From Sarcocystis neurona (lineage: Eukaryota > Apicomplexa > Conoidasida > Eucoccidiorida > Sarcocystidae), in assembly GCA_000727475.1 (NCBI GenBank), contig KL647293.1:212195-276194 (forward strand): a DNA stretch of 64,000 nt, written 5' to 3'. Every line of letters starts with the position of its first letter. The stretch's first letter is position 1. The notes under the pieces are model-generated. The model made no database searches, was not told where the DNA came from, and saw only the letters and a list, made by a program, of their open reading frames with translations. This document shows positions 37,101-49,900 of the stretch, piece by piece. A program made the translations under genes and the position numbers.

Positions 37101-40100
37101 CCGTCGTAAACGCTGCTGCTGCTGCTGCAACTGCCTGTCGTCTTCCAGCAGCAGTGCTGCTGCTGTTGATGGGATGTGGCGATTCCACCTTGTCTCGCGT
37201 CTGCTGCTGCTGTTGTCGGTCCTCCGTTCACGTCTTCTCGCAGTGTTTCTGCGGCTGTCGCAGTGGCCCGGCGTTGTTCGTGGTGACTGCTGCCTCCTCA
37301 CAAATTTCCTTCCCACTCCGCTGCTGCTCCCACGCGCTCGCGTCTGACCACGGGTGATTCTTCCTCCCGGGTTCTTGTGGTATAGTATTGCTTTAGGTGT
37401 TGCTGAATCTGTCGCGGCTGCTTCGCCTGCCCTGCTGCTTCCACTGCCGCTGTTGCTGTGGGGCTGCGCTGCCCCTGCGGCTGCACGCCGTTCCTGGTAC
37501 CACGACTGCGCCGGCATCTGCTGCTGCTGCTTCTGCCCTTTCTCCTCCTCCGGCGCCTGTGTCTCGCAGCCATGTATCCACATAGAAAGACGCACATGTA
37601 TACATATATGTGTGTAGACATAAATACATACGTGCGGCCATTCCTACACGAATGCAAATATATATATATAGGTCTGTGTGTGTATATTACCCATAAATAG
37701 ATGACAGCAGGTGCCGATCCCGGCTCTGTCCCGTGTCTGTCTCTCTCTCACTTTCCCTGTGGTATAGCTGGCCGACGTGTGCGCGCGGACAACAGTGCGG
37801 AAGTGCTGCTGGTGCTGCTGTGGGTGTTGTTGGTGCTGCTGCTGCAGGCGCGGCAGCAGTTGAGTCAGTCGCTGTATCAGCAGGATGCGGCTACTCGCGT
37901 GATTGCGCGGCTGCTTCGGGAGAGAGATAGCAGCAGGCAGCAAGTGCATGCGTTGCAGCAGCAGGTGCTGCAGCTGCAAAAGCGAGCAGCGGCCGCAGCC
38001 GCCGGGGACGGTTTGCTTGATGGAGAGGAAGAGCCAGGTGAGCGTCGTCTTTGTCTGCATTCGCAGGGGAGGTTATTGGGGATTGGTGCTGCTGCTGTTG
38101 CTGCTGATGCTGCTGCTCTGCAGAACGCAGTGGGGCTGCTGCTGCAGGAGCAGATGTTACAGGCGGGCGAAGGAAAGGGACGAACTACTGCGAGAGCCGC
38201 AGCAGGGGTTGTCGTAGCGGTGGAAGGGACAGGCGCTGACGCAGGAGCAGCAGCAGGAGGAGCAGCGGCAACGCGTGTGTGGTGATGGCGCAGCAACAAG
38301 AGAAGAAGGGAACGTGTTCTAGCAGCACAGATCAGCACTTAGAGCGACTGTATCGCTTGCACGAAATTCGTACTTTGCAACAGCCTTTTTTTGTCGTCGA
38401 CTCGGAGGCACTGTATTTCTTCTTCTTGCTGCTGTTGCTGCTGTGAGACCTTCTCCTCTGCTGCGTTGCTGCTGTTGCTGTCAGCTGAGGTGCCGCATGC
38501 GCTTTGAGTGTGTGGAGGGGCTTGTCGGGCTGAGCTTGTGTGCGTCTGTAGATTTCCGACGACGCAAGTGTTCGTGCTGCCACGGCTGCTGTGCGACTCG
38601 TCGTCACCTGTGCTGCTGCTGCTGCTCTTGCCGCTGCTGTGTTCCTTCGGTGCATCGCGGGCATATTGCTGCTGTCGTGTGGGGGGGACTCCGCTCACCG
38701 GTCGCTGGTGATGTGCGTCCTGCTGCGCTCGGCTGTGTGTCGCTCCTTCGCTACCTGCTGCCGCTGCGACGCATGCGGGTTCTTATTTCTTCCGGCTAAA
38801 TTACCGTCCTGCTTTGGTTGTTGTCCAGCTCTGACGCTGCTCTTGAACTGCTGTCGCGCGACCGTTGTGTGACCGCGTGGGATCTGTGTCCCTGTTTCGG
38901 CTGTTGCTGCTGCTCCTGTGATGCTCTCCTGTGCTGCCGGCGCTGCTGACAACATTCTGGCACTCCTGGCGGTTGCTGAATACTCTTGTGGCGGCTCCTC
39001 GAGCTGCGTCCGCTCCTGGGCTGCCGACATTTTCAGCTAGTGAAGGACAGGCGGCTTTGCTGCTGCTGCTGCTGGCGGTGGTCCACTGCGGCTGCCGCTG
39101 CACACCGAGACGTCTGCGGGTCGATCTGCTGCCGTTGCTGCTGCGGGTTTGGTGTCTTTCTGCAGTCTCTTCTACACAGAGCGTTTGGCTGATGGCGTGT
39201 TCAGTTCCCCGACTGGTGCTGCAGCCGCACGGGGTGTTGCTGGGTTTGTTATCGTCTTGAACTTTCCTCTTCCGACAAAATCTCATGCGTGCTGCTGCCG
39301 CCGCGACGTTTGTTCGTATCGCCGCAGGGATCTCGGAGAGCCTGGTGCAGCAAATGCAAGTGTTAGCGAAGCAGCTGCTCGCGGCTCGGAAGAAGCGACA
39401 CGTGGAGAGCGTGTTACCACCGTCGAAAGCGGCGCACTTCCGGTGTACGTACAGCCTGCCGCTGCACTCGTCGGCCGACCGCGGGGTCACGTGCTGCGAG
39501 TGGGACCCCACACATCCGACGTCGGTTATCGCCAGCGGGGGCTGCGACGGCTACATCGTCCTCTTTGATCTGCAGCAGCAGAAGACTCTCGCCAAGCTGG
39601 CGGGCCACAGCAAGGCGGTCCGCAGCATCAAGTTGGTCCCCGCCGCTGCGTCTGCTGCTGACGGTGCTGCGGCAGCCAAAAGCAAAGCAGCAGCTGGCAA
39701 AGTTTCCGTCGCCGCCGACGCTCCTGAAGACAGCAGCAGCAAACAACAAATTCCCCTCCCCGTTATCGTCTCTGCTTCCGATGACAAAACTGTCCGGTAG
39801 GGTAGCACGCGTGTCTCCACTTCGCCGTCTCTCTTCGTCTCCCTGTCTGTCGGAAAAGCGGTTCTATTACGATACCGAGCTCAATATATATATTCTGCAT
39901 GCGCATATATATATATATATATATTCTCGAAGTGAGTCCCGGACGGGTGAAAGCACATAAATGTTTGTGCAGGTATAGAAGACAGGTAGAAGTAGTCGCA
40001 CGCATGGCTGCTGTCACGCGGCTGTTCTTCGGTCACCTACCGCTGTCAGTGCCCGTTGCGCTTTGTTTCTGTGTGGTTCTATCGCGCTCTTTACGGCTCT

Positions 40101-43100
40101 AGATATATACACTCCCTTCGTAGCTTTTTCTCTTCCCTGTCTTCCTCACTGTGTCTATATGTAGAAATTTATGTGTGTGCGTAGACGTATCTGCGTTGCT
40201 GTGTGCGTGTCCGTTTGAGGTGTTGCTGGCGCGCTGCCGCCCTCGTCCTGTTGCTGTCGCTGCGTTTCTTTTTCTGACTGCAGTGCCATGAGGCTTCTTC
40301 ACTTCACCGGCTCATCGCTGCGGCTCTCCGCGGGGTCTGCTGCCATCCCCTACGTGCCGCTGTTGCTGCTTCCCACCTGTCGCCCTCCTGCGCTCCCGCT
40401 GCTGCGCTTCTCGTCCTGCTGCTGGTGCTGCTGCTCTCGCGCTCATTTCTCCGCCCGTGCTGTTATTGCTGCCTCCTCCTGCTCCGTTTCTTGCCATCGT
40501 TGCTGCTGCTGCGTTGACGCTCCTTTGCTCCTGCTGCCGCTGCTGTGGCTCCTTCGACGCTTCCCTGGTGCAGCGGCAGTTTCGACACTTTCCTGCTGCT
40601 GCGGCTGCTTCTACTACGTCCCCTGCTGCTGCTGCTGTGCGAGGGGCTTTTTCGGCCCGCCCGTGCTCCGGTGGTGTGCATGTCTCGTGTTTCTGGGGTG
40701 GTCGGTGTTGGTGGCGTCGGGTGCTGCTGCAGCATTTGGAAGGTGCACGAAGGCGACGCGCAGGCAAATTACCGGGTTGCTGCTACGATACGTAAACACC
40801 GAGGAGAAGTGACATGTCTCTCCATTCATCCCCTGGGAGACTATTTTGCTTCCTGTGCCGCGGATCGCTCGTGGGCCTTCTCTGACCTCCGTGAAGGCAG
40901 ATGCTTGCAAGTGCAGAGAAATTTGTCGTGCCAGGCAAGTCAAAAAAAATTGCCACTGCTTCTCTGCATAGATCTACATACAAGTGTTCTTCTATGTTTC
41001 GTACTGTGTGCCTGGATCCGTATGGAAAGCTACGTTCCTGCCAATATATCCTCATATGTGTGTATATACAGATAGAATACATACGTGTATACATGTATGT
41101 ATGTAAGTCTACATGTCCGTATATCCGTCCGCCCGCACACCACCCACCGTACACACGTATCGACATCTTCACGGGAGCACATACATATATATATACATGT
41201 ATATGTGCATGTACACAGCTGTAGATGTATGCATGTTCTATGTATGTATGTAGATGTGTATGGCGGGAAGTGTATTGATAGGTGCGCGTCCACGTGTATA
41301 TGGAACCTCGTGCGCGCACACGTGTGTAGACATACGGACTTACGTGTATATATATATATGTATAAATATATATACGGATGTGTATGTGTATATGTGTACA
41401 GGTTTTGGATCCACGTGCATGTATCCAGGTGTAGGTACACGCGTGTTGTATGTGTATGTGCAGGTGTGTATATCTGGAAGTGTATTGGTAGGTGTATAAA
41501 CGTATAGAACCTCGTGAGCGCACACGTGTCTAGACATACGCAGTCACGCATATATATACATATATATGTGTGGAGATGTGTATATCGTGTAGGTGTATAT
41601 ATGTGTAGATCCACATGCGCGCACACATTTGTAGATCCACACATATCTGTATATACATATGTGTATATGCATGTCCATGTGTATATCCACACGCCTGCAA
41701 GTGGATGACATGTATGTATATATGTATGTATATGATTCTCTATGTGTATGCGTAGGTCCACTCGTATTGAATGTATGGGTGTAGACTGCTGGTGTGTAGA
41801 CGAGCCCCGGGTTTCTTCTTGAAAACGCACGCGTGCTGCGCGTGATTTCTCTCTTATTTCTGTTCGTGTTGATGGCTCGCATTTCCTCTCTCGCCCTAAC
41901 GTGCCCTTCTTCTCGCGAGTAGTTCTTCGGCGCTGCATCTTCGCGATGTCTTCACCGAAATCGCGCCGTCGTTGCGGTGTACGTTGCTCCGCTGCTGCTC
42001 CACGCTCTTCGTCTCACGCCCGTCTTGCGTATTTCCAACGTCGTCGTCGGCCATGTGCCTTCCCTTCCGCTCTCTTGTGGTCGGTCGGCGGTCTCTTCTT
42101 TGCGTTTGCTGCGGTGGCTTCGCTACTTCCGCCCCCCTGCGAGACGCTGTCCTCCGACGGCTACGTGTCGCCGGGCTGTCTCGGGGTTTCTTTTGCTGCT
42201 GCCCCGTCTCGCCCCCTTCCTTCCGCCGCGCGTTCTTCTCTTCCCCGTCGATTCTGCGCCTTTCTGCGTTTCCACACTGCTGTCTCTCCGGTCGTCTTCG
42301 CTCTCTCGTCGCTCCTGGCGTTCTGCTGAGTCGTCCCTTCGTCTGCGCGTGTGGCTGTCTATGTGTGTCTGTCTGTGTGTGTGTGTCTCTCTCTCGCTGT
42401 CTCGCTGCATGTATGTATGTGTGTGTGTCTGTGTCTCGACGTGTTCCTTTCTGCTGCTTTGTGGTCGCGGCCTTCTTTTCAAGGAGAACCACCGTCTCTC
42501 CTCTTCTCGTGCGGTGCTTCTTCCGGGTTCGCCCGTTCGTGTTGACGTCGCATTTCTTCGTCGATCTGTGTTTTCTCCCGTCCCTTGCGTACTTTGCCCT
42601 CTTCTCCAAGTCTGTGCAAATCTCTCTATCTTCAGTCTTCTCCGTCTCCTCTCCTTCTTCTTCTTCTTCTGTTTCTCTTCGTTTGCCCCTACCCTCTTGC
42701 AGTCTGCGCCGTTCCTCGGTGTCTGCGCGTCTGTGCGCGCCGCGTTTCCGCGATGGGCCCCACGTTCCTTCGTCGTCAGTTGGCGTGTGGCCTCGTTTTT
42801 GTCTTCTTTGCGTCCAGTACAAATGTTTGTCTTTCCATCCCGACGGCATGATTTTGGGAGGAGGCGGGGTCGACGGCAGTGTACACATCTGGGACATGAA
42901 GGGCCTCGCGTACCGCGCCGCGCTGAGCGGCCACACCGGCCCCATCAACCAGCTGTCTTTCTCAGAGAACGGATACTACTTGGCAACAGCAAGTTCTGAC
43001 GGCACGGTACGTCTCTTTTCCACTTCGTGAACACCCGTGGAGAGAGACCCTGAACACTGACGCCTGTGTATCACTGTGTCGACGGTAGCAGGACGGGTAG

Positions 43101-46100
43101 GACCTGTGCGCGACAAAATGAGACCAGCAACGGCAGTTTCTTCGTGTCTCGCCCTCTGTCTCTCTATCTATCTGTCTGGCGTTGTATGTACATAAGTGTA
43201 CGTGCACATATGTGTGTATGGGTGTAGTGGCTTGCAGGTGCGGGTATTCGTCCCACAAATCCGATTTCTCTTGTCCCGTCCTTTTCGTCGGTGGCACGTG
43301 TTTTCCTTCGGGACGCTCAAGACGATGAGGTTCCTCTGTTTCTCTTTCTTTTTCTCTCTGTGGACGGTCGTGGACGCGGGCTGGCGTGCGGCTTCTTCCG
43401 CGGACATGGGGAGAGTCCGAAGGCGGACGCGGTCGTGTCTCTCCCAGAGACGAAGCCGTCCGTCTCTGTCTTTCAGATGTGGTCGTCTGTCTCTGTCTCT
43501 CTTCCAGGACAAGTCACCTGACTCTGTTTCTGGGAAATCGCGACACGCTGCGGCCGGTCGACGTTTCTAACGCAGCAACCGCGCAGTTTCTTCGCCCCCG
43601 TCGGCGTTATACCCTCGCATGCATGTGGACGTGTCCTGCTTGATTTTGGCTTTGCAGCAGCAAATTTTCTGTGACTGCACACACGCGTGAGTGCTGTGTG
43701 AGTGACAGCGGCCGCTCTTTTGACTGGCGACTGCGCGATGTTCTTCCCGGCGCTCTGTCAAACTGGAGCAGGCACTTCACGCGATTCTCTTTGTTCCTAC
43801 GTACCTGCACGTAGGCATACACATACTCAGGTGTCCAGACGACAGTGCGTTTCTCCCTACGATAGACATACGCATATCTATGTATGTACGTGTGTCCGTC
43901 TTGTGTATTAAATGCACATGGGCGCTTGTGGTTCGAGTACATACATACGCATCAGTACACTCAGGAAGGACCCTGTCAACTCGGTCTGTGCGCTTGTGGG
44001 AGGCAGTGTTTCTTCTTGTAAAGGTAGACCTTCGGAGACGTGTGTGTTGGGCTGTTCGTGGATGTCCTGCTTCCACGAAGCTGCTTGTTCTCCGTCCCCG
44101 CGGCGGTCTACGTGCTTCTGGGTAAAGAAAGGCGTATGTGTGTGTGTGTCTGGCGGACGTATCTCAGCGCGCACTTTCCATGTATTCGTCTACACACGTA
44201 GATATGTATGCATACCTAGAGAGAGAGAAAGACCGAGGGACGTCCACATACGTATATATGTCTATATGTGTACGTGTGCGTGTATGGGTGGGTGAGTATA
44301 TCAGGGATTCACTTTAGCAATTGATGTGTTCAGTAGATGTGTTGGGAAGGTGGCACTTCTTCGCTATATACTAGGAAGGAAGAAATCTTGCGTTTTCTGG
44401 CGGGGGTACAGCTGCTGGGGTGCTGCGCCTGCTGTTGGCGTGCGTCGGTGCCTCGCCGGTGCTGATGCAGCGTTTTTCCGGCTTTTCCCCGTAGTGGTGT
44501 CTCTGTGTGCCTGCTGCTGTTGTTTCGTACCGTCGTGTGCTCCGTTTCTGTGTCTTCGGCTGCTGCGGCGCGTTTGCTGGTTGTGGACGTGCTATCCCTG
44601 CTGCTGCTCCTGCTGCGGGTCTTCGCTCTTGCCGCTCGCCGTAGCAGCAGCACTGCCGCTGCTGCTGTTGCCTGGCTAGCGCTGTATAGGTCGGATCTTC
44701 CATGTGTGTACGTGTGTGTGTGTACGTGTGTGTGTGTACGTGTGTGTGCCGCTGCAATGTTCTGTATGCCGCTAGCCACACCAGCAGCTCCCACTCCTTC
44801 TGGTAGAGAGCGTTGTCTTCCTCATCCGGTGCTGGGGGCGGTGCTGCTGCCATGCCTTCTCCTGCTCCTGTTGCCGCGCACGCCGTTGCTGCTGCCACGC
44901 CTGCCGTCCTGGTCCTCCTGCTGGCGGCGGCGGTTTGTGACTGCTGCGGCTCCTGCTGCTGTAGCTAGCGTCCTGTGGCTGTGTGCGTTTCCACGGCGGA
45001 GAGTACCGCGGTACTGCTGCCGTTTTTCTTCCTTTTTGCTGTTGGTGGAGGAAGTCAAGCATGGCGGCTGCTGCTACTGCGATAAAAACACTGCTGCTGC
45101 AGGTGCGACTCTGGGATTTGCGCAAGTCTCTGTCGTTTCAAACAATTCACGTCAAAGATTCTAATCCGCAGTGGACGGGGCCGTCAGCGGAGGCGACGTG
45201 CGTCTGCTTCGATCAAAGCGGCCAATACGTTGCATGCGGTTCCTCGAACCGGGCGATTTCGTTGTACTACTTCGAAGCTCGAGCATCAGCTGCCAACGTT
45301 GTCAATCTCCTCGAACACACGGACCGCGTTATGGATATCAAGTAAGAAGTAAAAAAGTAGTTCTCCGCTTCTGGTGCCGGTGCACGATGACGCCTAGTCC
45401 GCGGTTATGGAGGGAGGGGGGGAAGGAGTCGCACTGCAACTCTGAGGAGAGGAAAAAAAAGCCTGCTGTTGCAGTTGCTGCGGTAGACCTAGGGGCAGGA
45501 GGAGGTGCACGGGTTGCTCTTTTAGGCAGAGAGGCTGCTGCTGCTGCTGAGCAGACTGTTGCTGTTGCTGCTATAGTGTAGGAGATGCGTACACTGCTGC
45601 TGTATCTAGACGACGCTGGTGTTGCCACTGCAGGAGAGGAAAGAGGAGGAAGGGAAGAGAGAAGTGGGGAACACGTTGTAGCAATGGCACAACTGCTCCT
45701 CTGTATTGCCTCTTGGAGGGACGGGATGCTGGTGTAGGTGACTGCTACGAGTGCAGCGGCTACACGAGGGAGCGCGCGAGTGGATGTACGACACCAGGTG
45801 CCGCAACAGAAACACAGATTCCTTCTGCGGTGGAGGCAGGTGCTGGTCCAAGATGGACGAACTACTGCACTGTCTTCCTGCTGCTGCTGCCGCATTACAC
45901 GTGTGCGAATGATGGTGTTGCGGGCGGATGCCGCAGCTGCTGCAGACGTGAGGGGGTGCTGGTGTTACGTTACCGCAGTCGGTGCTGCTGCGCTGCGGAT
46001 GCTGGCGCTGTTGCTTGTGGTGTCTACACGACCGCTGCTGCTCCGCTTCATTTGAACGGGTCAGCAGAGATGGGTGAGCAACAACGACACCGTGTGTGAC

Positions 46101-46458
46101 GGGGCGGGAATATGCCACGCGTCAAAGGAGAAGGAGGAAGGTGGGACTAGAGCTGCGTGGCGTGTGACTCATGCAGCAGCAGTGGTGGGACTGCGCGTGG
46201 AGGGTGGGGTAGGGGTGCTCAAGACGCGCGGAAAACGGAGGAAGGTCGACGTCGAATATGTGAGAAGAGATCTGTGTGTGTGGTGGTGTTGGTGACGGTG
46301 TCGGCAGGATTGGCGAGGGCACTGCGATGTTGCTGTCTGCGTCGATGGACCGCACGGTCCGCGTGTGGGAGCCCGAGGAGCCGCAGCAGGAGGAGGAAGA
46401 GAAACAGCCGGCAGCAGACGCAGAGCCACCGGCAGCCGCAGCAGAGTCGAAGAAGTAG
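34158..46458 (+). CDS. PRP19: Pre-mRNA-processing factor 19 (PRP19), U-box/WD40 E3 ligase
   Basis: Core of the NineTeen complex that activates the spliceosome; the U-box binds E2 enzymes. Exons: 34158-34329, 36328-36452, 37848-38037, 39328-39796, 40733-40934, 42818-43006, 45103-45341, 46308-46458 (stop TAG); 578 residues, every junction in phase. Residues 1-58: U-box (CAISGVVPEEPVFCARTGFL, then CPVSQLPL). About 68-160: the PRP19 oligomerisation coiled coil (SIPGLLSLFQSEWDSTMTEV; LSQSLYQQDAATRVIARLL). From about 200: WD40 repeats, with SDDKTVRIW, DRSWAFSDL, FHPDGMILGGG, GHTGPINQLSFSENGYYLAT, VRLWDLRK, CVCFDQSGQYVACG and SMDRTVRVW. An Ala/Lys/Ser insert lies in an early WD repeat and the C-terminal tail is acidic and Ala/Pro-rich, which makes it longer than the roughly 500-residue human and yeast proteins. 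Intron 5 appears to start with GC. Confidence 0.95.
36500..36765. repeat. CTG-rich minisatellite in PRP19 intron 2
   Basis: Irregular copies of units like CTGCTGCGCTGATCTGC and CTGGTGCGCTGCTCCTG, beginning just after exon 2. The reading frame shifts between units, consistent with intronic sequence. Confidence 0.8.
41040..41800. repeat. TA/GT/CA microsatellite field in PRP19 intron 5
   Basis: Nearly continuous degenerate (TG), (TA) and GTGTAGAT-type repeats, including the TA run near 41345-41375. Phrases such as GGAAGTGTATTG recur at about 41267 and 41478, followed by related sequence to CGCACACGTGTVTAGACATA, suggesting a duplication of about 210 bases within the intron. Confidence 0.7.
44700..44755. 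repeat. (TGTGTACG) microsatellite
   Basis: Repeats of TGTGTACGTGTGTG in PRP19 intron 6. Confidence 0.85.
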
Positions 46459-48006
46459 CTCTGAGGCGGCCACGCCGCAGGTCACTACTGGAGTTTAGGA
46501 GCAGCTCGGAACAAGAGTGCGCGAAGGCGACTGTTGGGGAAACTCACATGAAACCGGCCTTTGCACGGGAAGCAGTCTGCAGGCGCTCGCAGGGAGAGGG
46601 TTCTGTTGCAGTACACGTCGACGGCTGTATTTTTTTTGTTGCATATGTTTACGGCATGCGCGGAAGGTGTATGCAGGAGGCGACGTCTGCACGGACACAC
46701 ACACGAGCCCATGTGCAAGCCGGGCGCTGGAGCACGCGTGTCACACACATGCATGTGTGGGGATGGTTAGGGGGGGATCCTGCGGGTATTTGTTTTTCTC
46801 AGGGTGTGTAGACATGTTTGTGCGTAATAAGTGTCTGCACCTGAGTGGGTGCAGGCGTTTGGGGACACAGTGAACTGTCGACAAACCAACGCGTCATCAA
46901 CACACACCTGGACTCGCTCCGGTGAACGCACGTTTATATGCGTGTATAGGCGTCTGCACTTCGATTTCTTTGTCCTGTCTACGTAATTCTCTGTGTGTAT
47001 TATCTCCACGTATATAGATGTGTGTCCGCGGACGGGGGGTGGGCCAACAACGAGATGCGTCCGCGAGTACGTCAGCGGATGGAGTCGGGAGCGGGGCTGT
47101 GCGTTATATATATATATATATGACTGCGCACACGTACGACTACACACACGCGATTGTCTGCGTCATGTGCGTATTTGTGCGTGCGTGTTTCCGTAGGCGC
47201 AGTTATTGGCGTAGACATTCGCATGTCTGCAGAAAGTGTATGAGCAAACGCCGACATATTTATATATATACTGGTATGATCTGCAGGGATACATAATGAC
47301 GCGGTGAATTTATGGAGGTGGTGCTTGGGTGAGGACATGCGTGGTTACGTTGGCTACCGTAAGAAAGTGCGCGATGTGGCACGGTTCGTTTCTCTACTGT
47401 AGACTACGTATAAGCGAGGCTTTGAGGGGAAGTAAAAGAAATTGCCGGCGGAGGAACAATATGTCAAGGTGGCTTTAGCAAAAAAGTGCATCCACAGGAC
47501 CTAGTCCTGTACACGGTCGATTCAAATCAATACTATTCGGAAGCATGTTGTTTTGTGTGCTGATTGTTTGTACGTCGTGCTGGTACGTTGACAAAGTGGA
47601 AACGGCTCGATCAAGTTGCATGTAGAGAACGGGCTACGACGAGTGAGGAAGAAAAAACTTCTGCTGTGCTTCCTTACACAAAGAAGAAGAAGCAGTGTTT
47701 AATTAGCGTCCACGTCAAGCTGGCGGCAGTTGACAAACCAGAAAACTGTACTCGAGGCCACACTTCTAAGATCCGCTTTCGCAAGACGCTGCAGAATATC
47801 CAGCTTCCTGGTAGTGGCTTTTCGTCCACGCGCTGCTGCTGTTCATCTCCATTGTAAGGCTACGCGTACCGCGACTAGTTCCGCAATTCTGTTGATACAT
47901 ACACGGCAGAAACGCACAGAGGCAATTTCTAAATGTAGATGACGTACGAATACCTTCGGCGCGCAGAGAGGCAGACTGTCACCAGTGGCTGCATTTTCAT
48001 TTCAGA
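46459..48006. other. Region 3' of PRP19, no gene recognised
   Basis: Contains the presumed PRP19 3' untranslated region, short TA/CA microsatellites (near 47105-47122 and 47255-47270) and unique sequence. A plus-strand open stretch at 47564-47857 has fairly normal composition (VACRERATTSEEEKTSAVL) but no other support. Confidence 0.4.
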
Positions 48007-49900
48007 TCAACGTGTGTAGGTCGTGATGGGTGGCACAACGTGCATGGCTATTTTACTGCAGTAGTGAATTGACCAGCAAAAGATTTCAACTGCGGATGGT
48101 GTCCGGGAGATAGTGGACGTTCTACGGTGGAAGAAAAGGAAGAGCCACACAATTGACGCGGTTGGCTTGTCTTGTCGAAGGAGGTAGTGGCACTGTGCAA
48201 TGTTGAGGTCGCACACAAAGTTGCAGAAAGATTACACGGTGGGGTGCCGTGCCCGCAGGGGAACACCAAATGCTCTAAATCGAGACCAATCGTCACATCT
48301 GTGTTCACTTCCCTGCGAAAGCAAGTGACAGGAAGTGAGTGCGCCTTGTGGGAAGAGACCCGTGAACGTTGAAGTGTAAACTCTCAGCATGTAGGAAATC
48401 GGCACGACAGGACGCCCTACGTGGTTCCGATTTAAACGGCGCCTAGCGGTCCCCACGTAGCCTGACAAGTGACTTCGTATCCCGGTAAATGTGTGTGTCT
48501 TCGTCAAAAACTCGTCAATCCAACGCCACACGGAATTCCGCTAATCAGTAGGAGAGCGCTGGGCGGCTGCAGCATGTGTTAAGTGGCGCGGATATTTCAG
48601 TAGGCGGTGCCGGCAGCGGAGCTGTTGCAGCACAAATGTGGGTGCGAGCTCCACTCGGGTGCGACGATCGTGGAAACGTAAGTAAGGCTAAAGAACTTGC
48701 AGACACGCGACGGGCGGGCTCAAGAAGGCACTGAAGCAGTGTGATGCTTTGATATGTCCTGTGCGTAGCATGTACTGTGGAGTGACCACGCACGTTCTTC
48801 ACGAAACGTAGGGCAGTGCTTCTTCTCCAGTGTTTTCGGGAGCCACCAGAGGAGAAACTGCGCTCCAGCGTGTCCAAAACGTTTGACAGGTGTAGGGTGG
48901 GCAGCCACTTCACTTTTTTCACGCTGAACACATGCGTAGTGAAGAGAACAACGTTCGAAAGATACTGCTGGTCGACCGTGAAGGCCGCCGACTGGAGTGC
49001 CAGCCTCCTGTGGTGTGAGAGTCTTCTGGAGAAGGAATATCAACAGCTGCTAGAGTAAGATGCTCACAGCAGTACACGCTTCGAGCGCTGCCGATGAATA
49101 GGCTTTGCCGTTCTCAGGAACCGTCCGTTCTTCATCTGCGCAGCTGTCTATCGAAGGAGCCAGGGGCGGCATTAACGGCGTTTGGTGGTCCCTTCCGTGT
49201 AACAACACACAAGGGGAACACACACCCTACAAGTACCTGCACTCCACGACGCTTAATGTGAAGATGTGCAATGGGTCCACCGGTTGGGGAGCATCATGCT
49301 GTACGCGTGCTGCCGCCGTACTGCCTTACATCCTTGCGAAGAAAGGCTTACGGTGATGTCGCGCAGGTGCAGGTGGGTGCGGATGGTTAGCAGGCTCACT
49401 GTTGGGCGTCGGTGTCGCACGTACTGCCCGACTTTCCCGTGACGACACTCATGAAGAAATGAGTGAGAAGCGGACGTACGGTATTCGTAGAATGCGACGC
49501 CATTCAGGTTCAGAGTGGGAGCAGCCTGAACGGGGAAGACCACTGTGTGCTTAAACGGAAAAAAACATCAGTTCCGCAGGTGGGGTGTGTCCTGTTCGAT
49601 GAACAAGCTTTGCAGTTAAACCGTCTGTTGACGTCAAGCACTACACTCGCGTTAGGTAGGCTTTATTTAGCGCGGGCTGCTGCCGCAGTGGAAATGGCAA
49701 GGTGGGTGGCTGGGCGACGCAGGTTACCGAGTGTGACACGCCACATCTCTCGGGTCAAGAGAGATGCTTCAGCGTACATGTTTGCTTCCGAGCGTAACCC
49801 AGACACTGGAAGTCCACGCACTGCAGTCTCAGATTGCTGGCAACTGTTGTAACACCTGCCCACCAGTGCGTTATCCTCACTCCGTGATACCACAGGTGCA
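48007..49900 (-). mobile_element. Decayed Ty3/gypsy pol relic: RT, RNase H, integrase in order
   Basis: The most complete of four relics. On the minus strand, from high to low coordinates: VSLLTIRTHLHLRDI near 49380 resembles RT motif A; YSMMLPNRW near 49290 sits where YxxMPFGL is expected; near 49060 a mutated YxDD region is followed by FSRRLSHHRRLAL (FSxTxxEHxxHL). RNase H follows, with LALLTFPRSSHPSGARTHIC near 48680 (APVLxxPDxxxPFxVxTDAS), EISAPLNTCCSRPALSY near 48570 and WRWIDEFL near 48530 (WRHYL). Integrase is KPTASIVWLFLFFHRRTST and SIHYCSKIAM at 48180-48040, in the places of KPxGLLxPLPIPxxxW and VDxxSKMAHF. Frames change repeatedly and the catalytic residues are largely lost. I did not find flanking LTRs. 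Confidence 0.65.

Noticed and set aside
37076..37140. Possible extra PRP19 exon beginning LRQYENASASVV
   Set aside because: Exon 2 joins directly to exon 3 in phase with continuous similarity to other PRP19 proteins, leaving no room for it.
41896..42948. 350-codon minus-strand frame rich in Arg, Glu and Thr
   Set aside because: Antisense of the pyrimidine-rich PRP19 intron; composition explained by GA repeats.
41972..43030. 350-codon plus-strand frame rich in Ser, Arg, Cys and Phe
   Set aside because: It is pyrimidine-rich PRP19 intron 5 plus exon 6; only the last 63 codons (from 42818) match PRP19.
48816..49852. Plus-strand open frames of ordinary composition
   Set aside because: They are antisense to the retroelement pol relic, whose motifs on the minus strand explain the sequence better.
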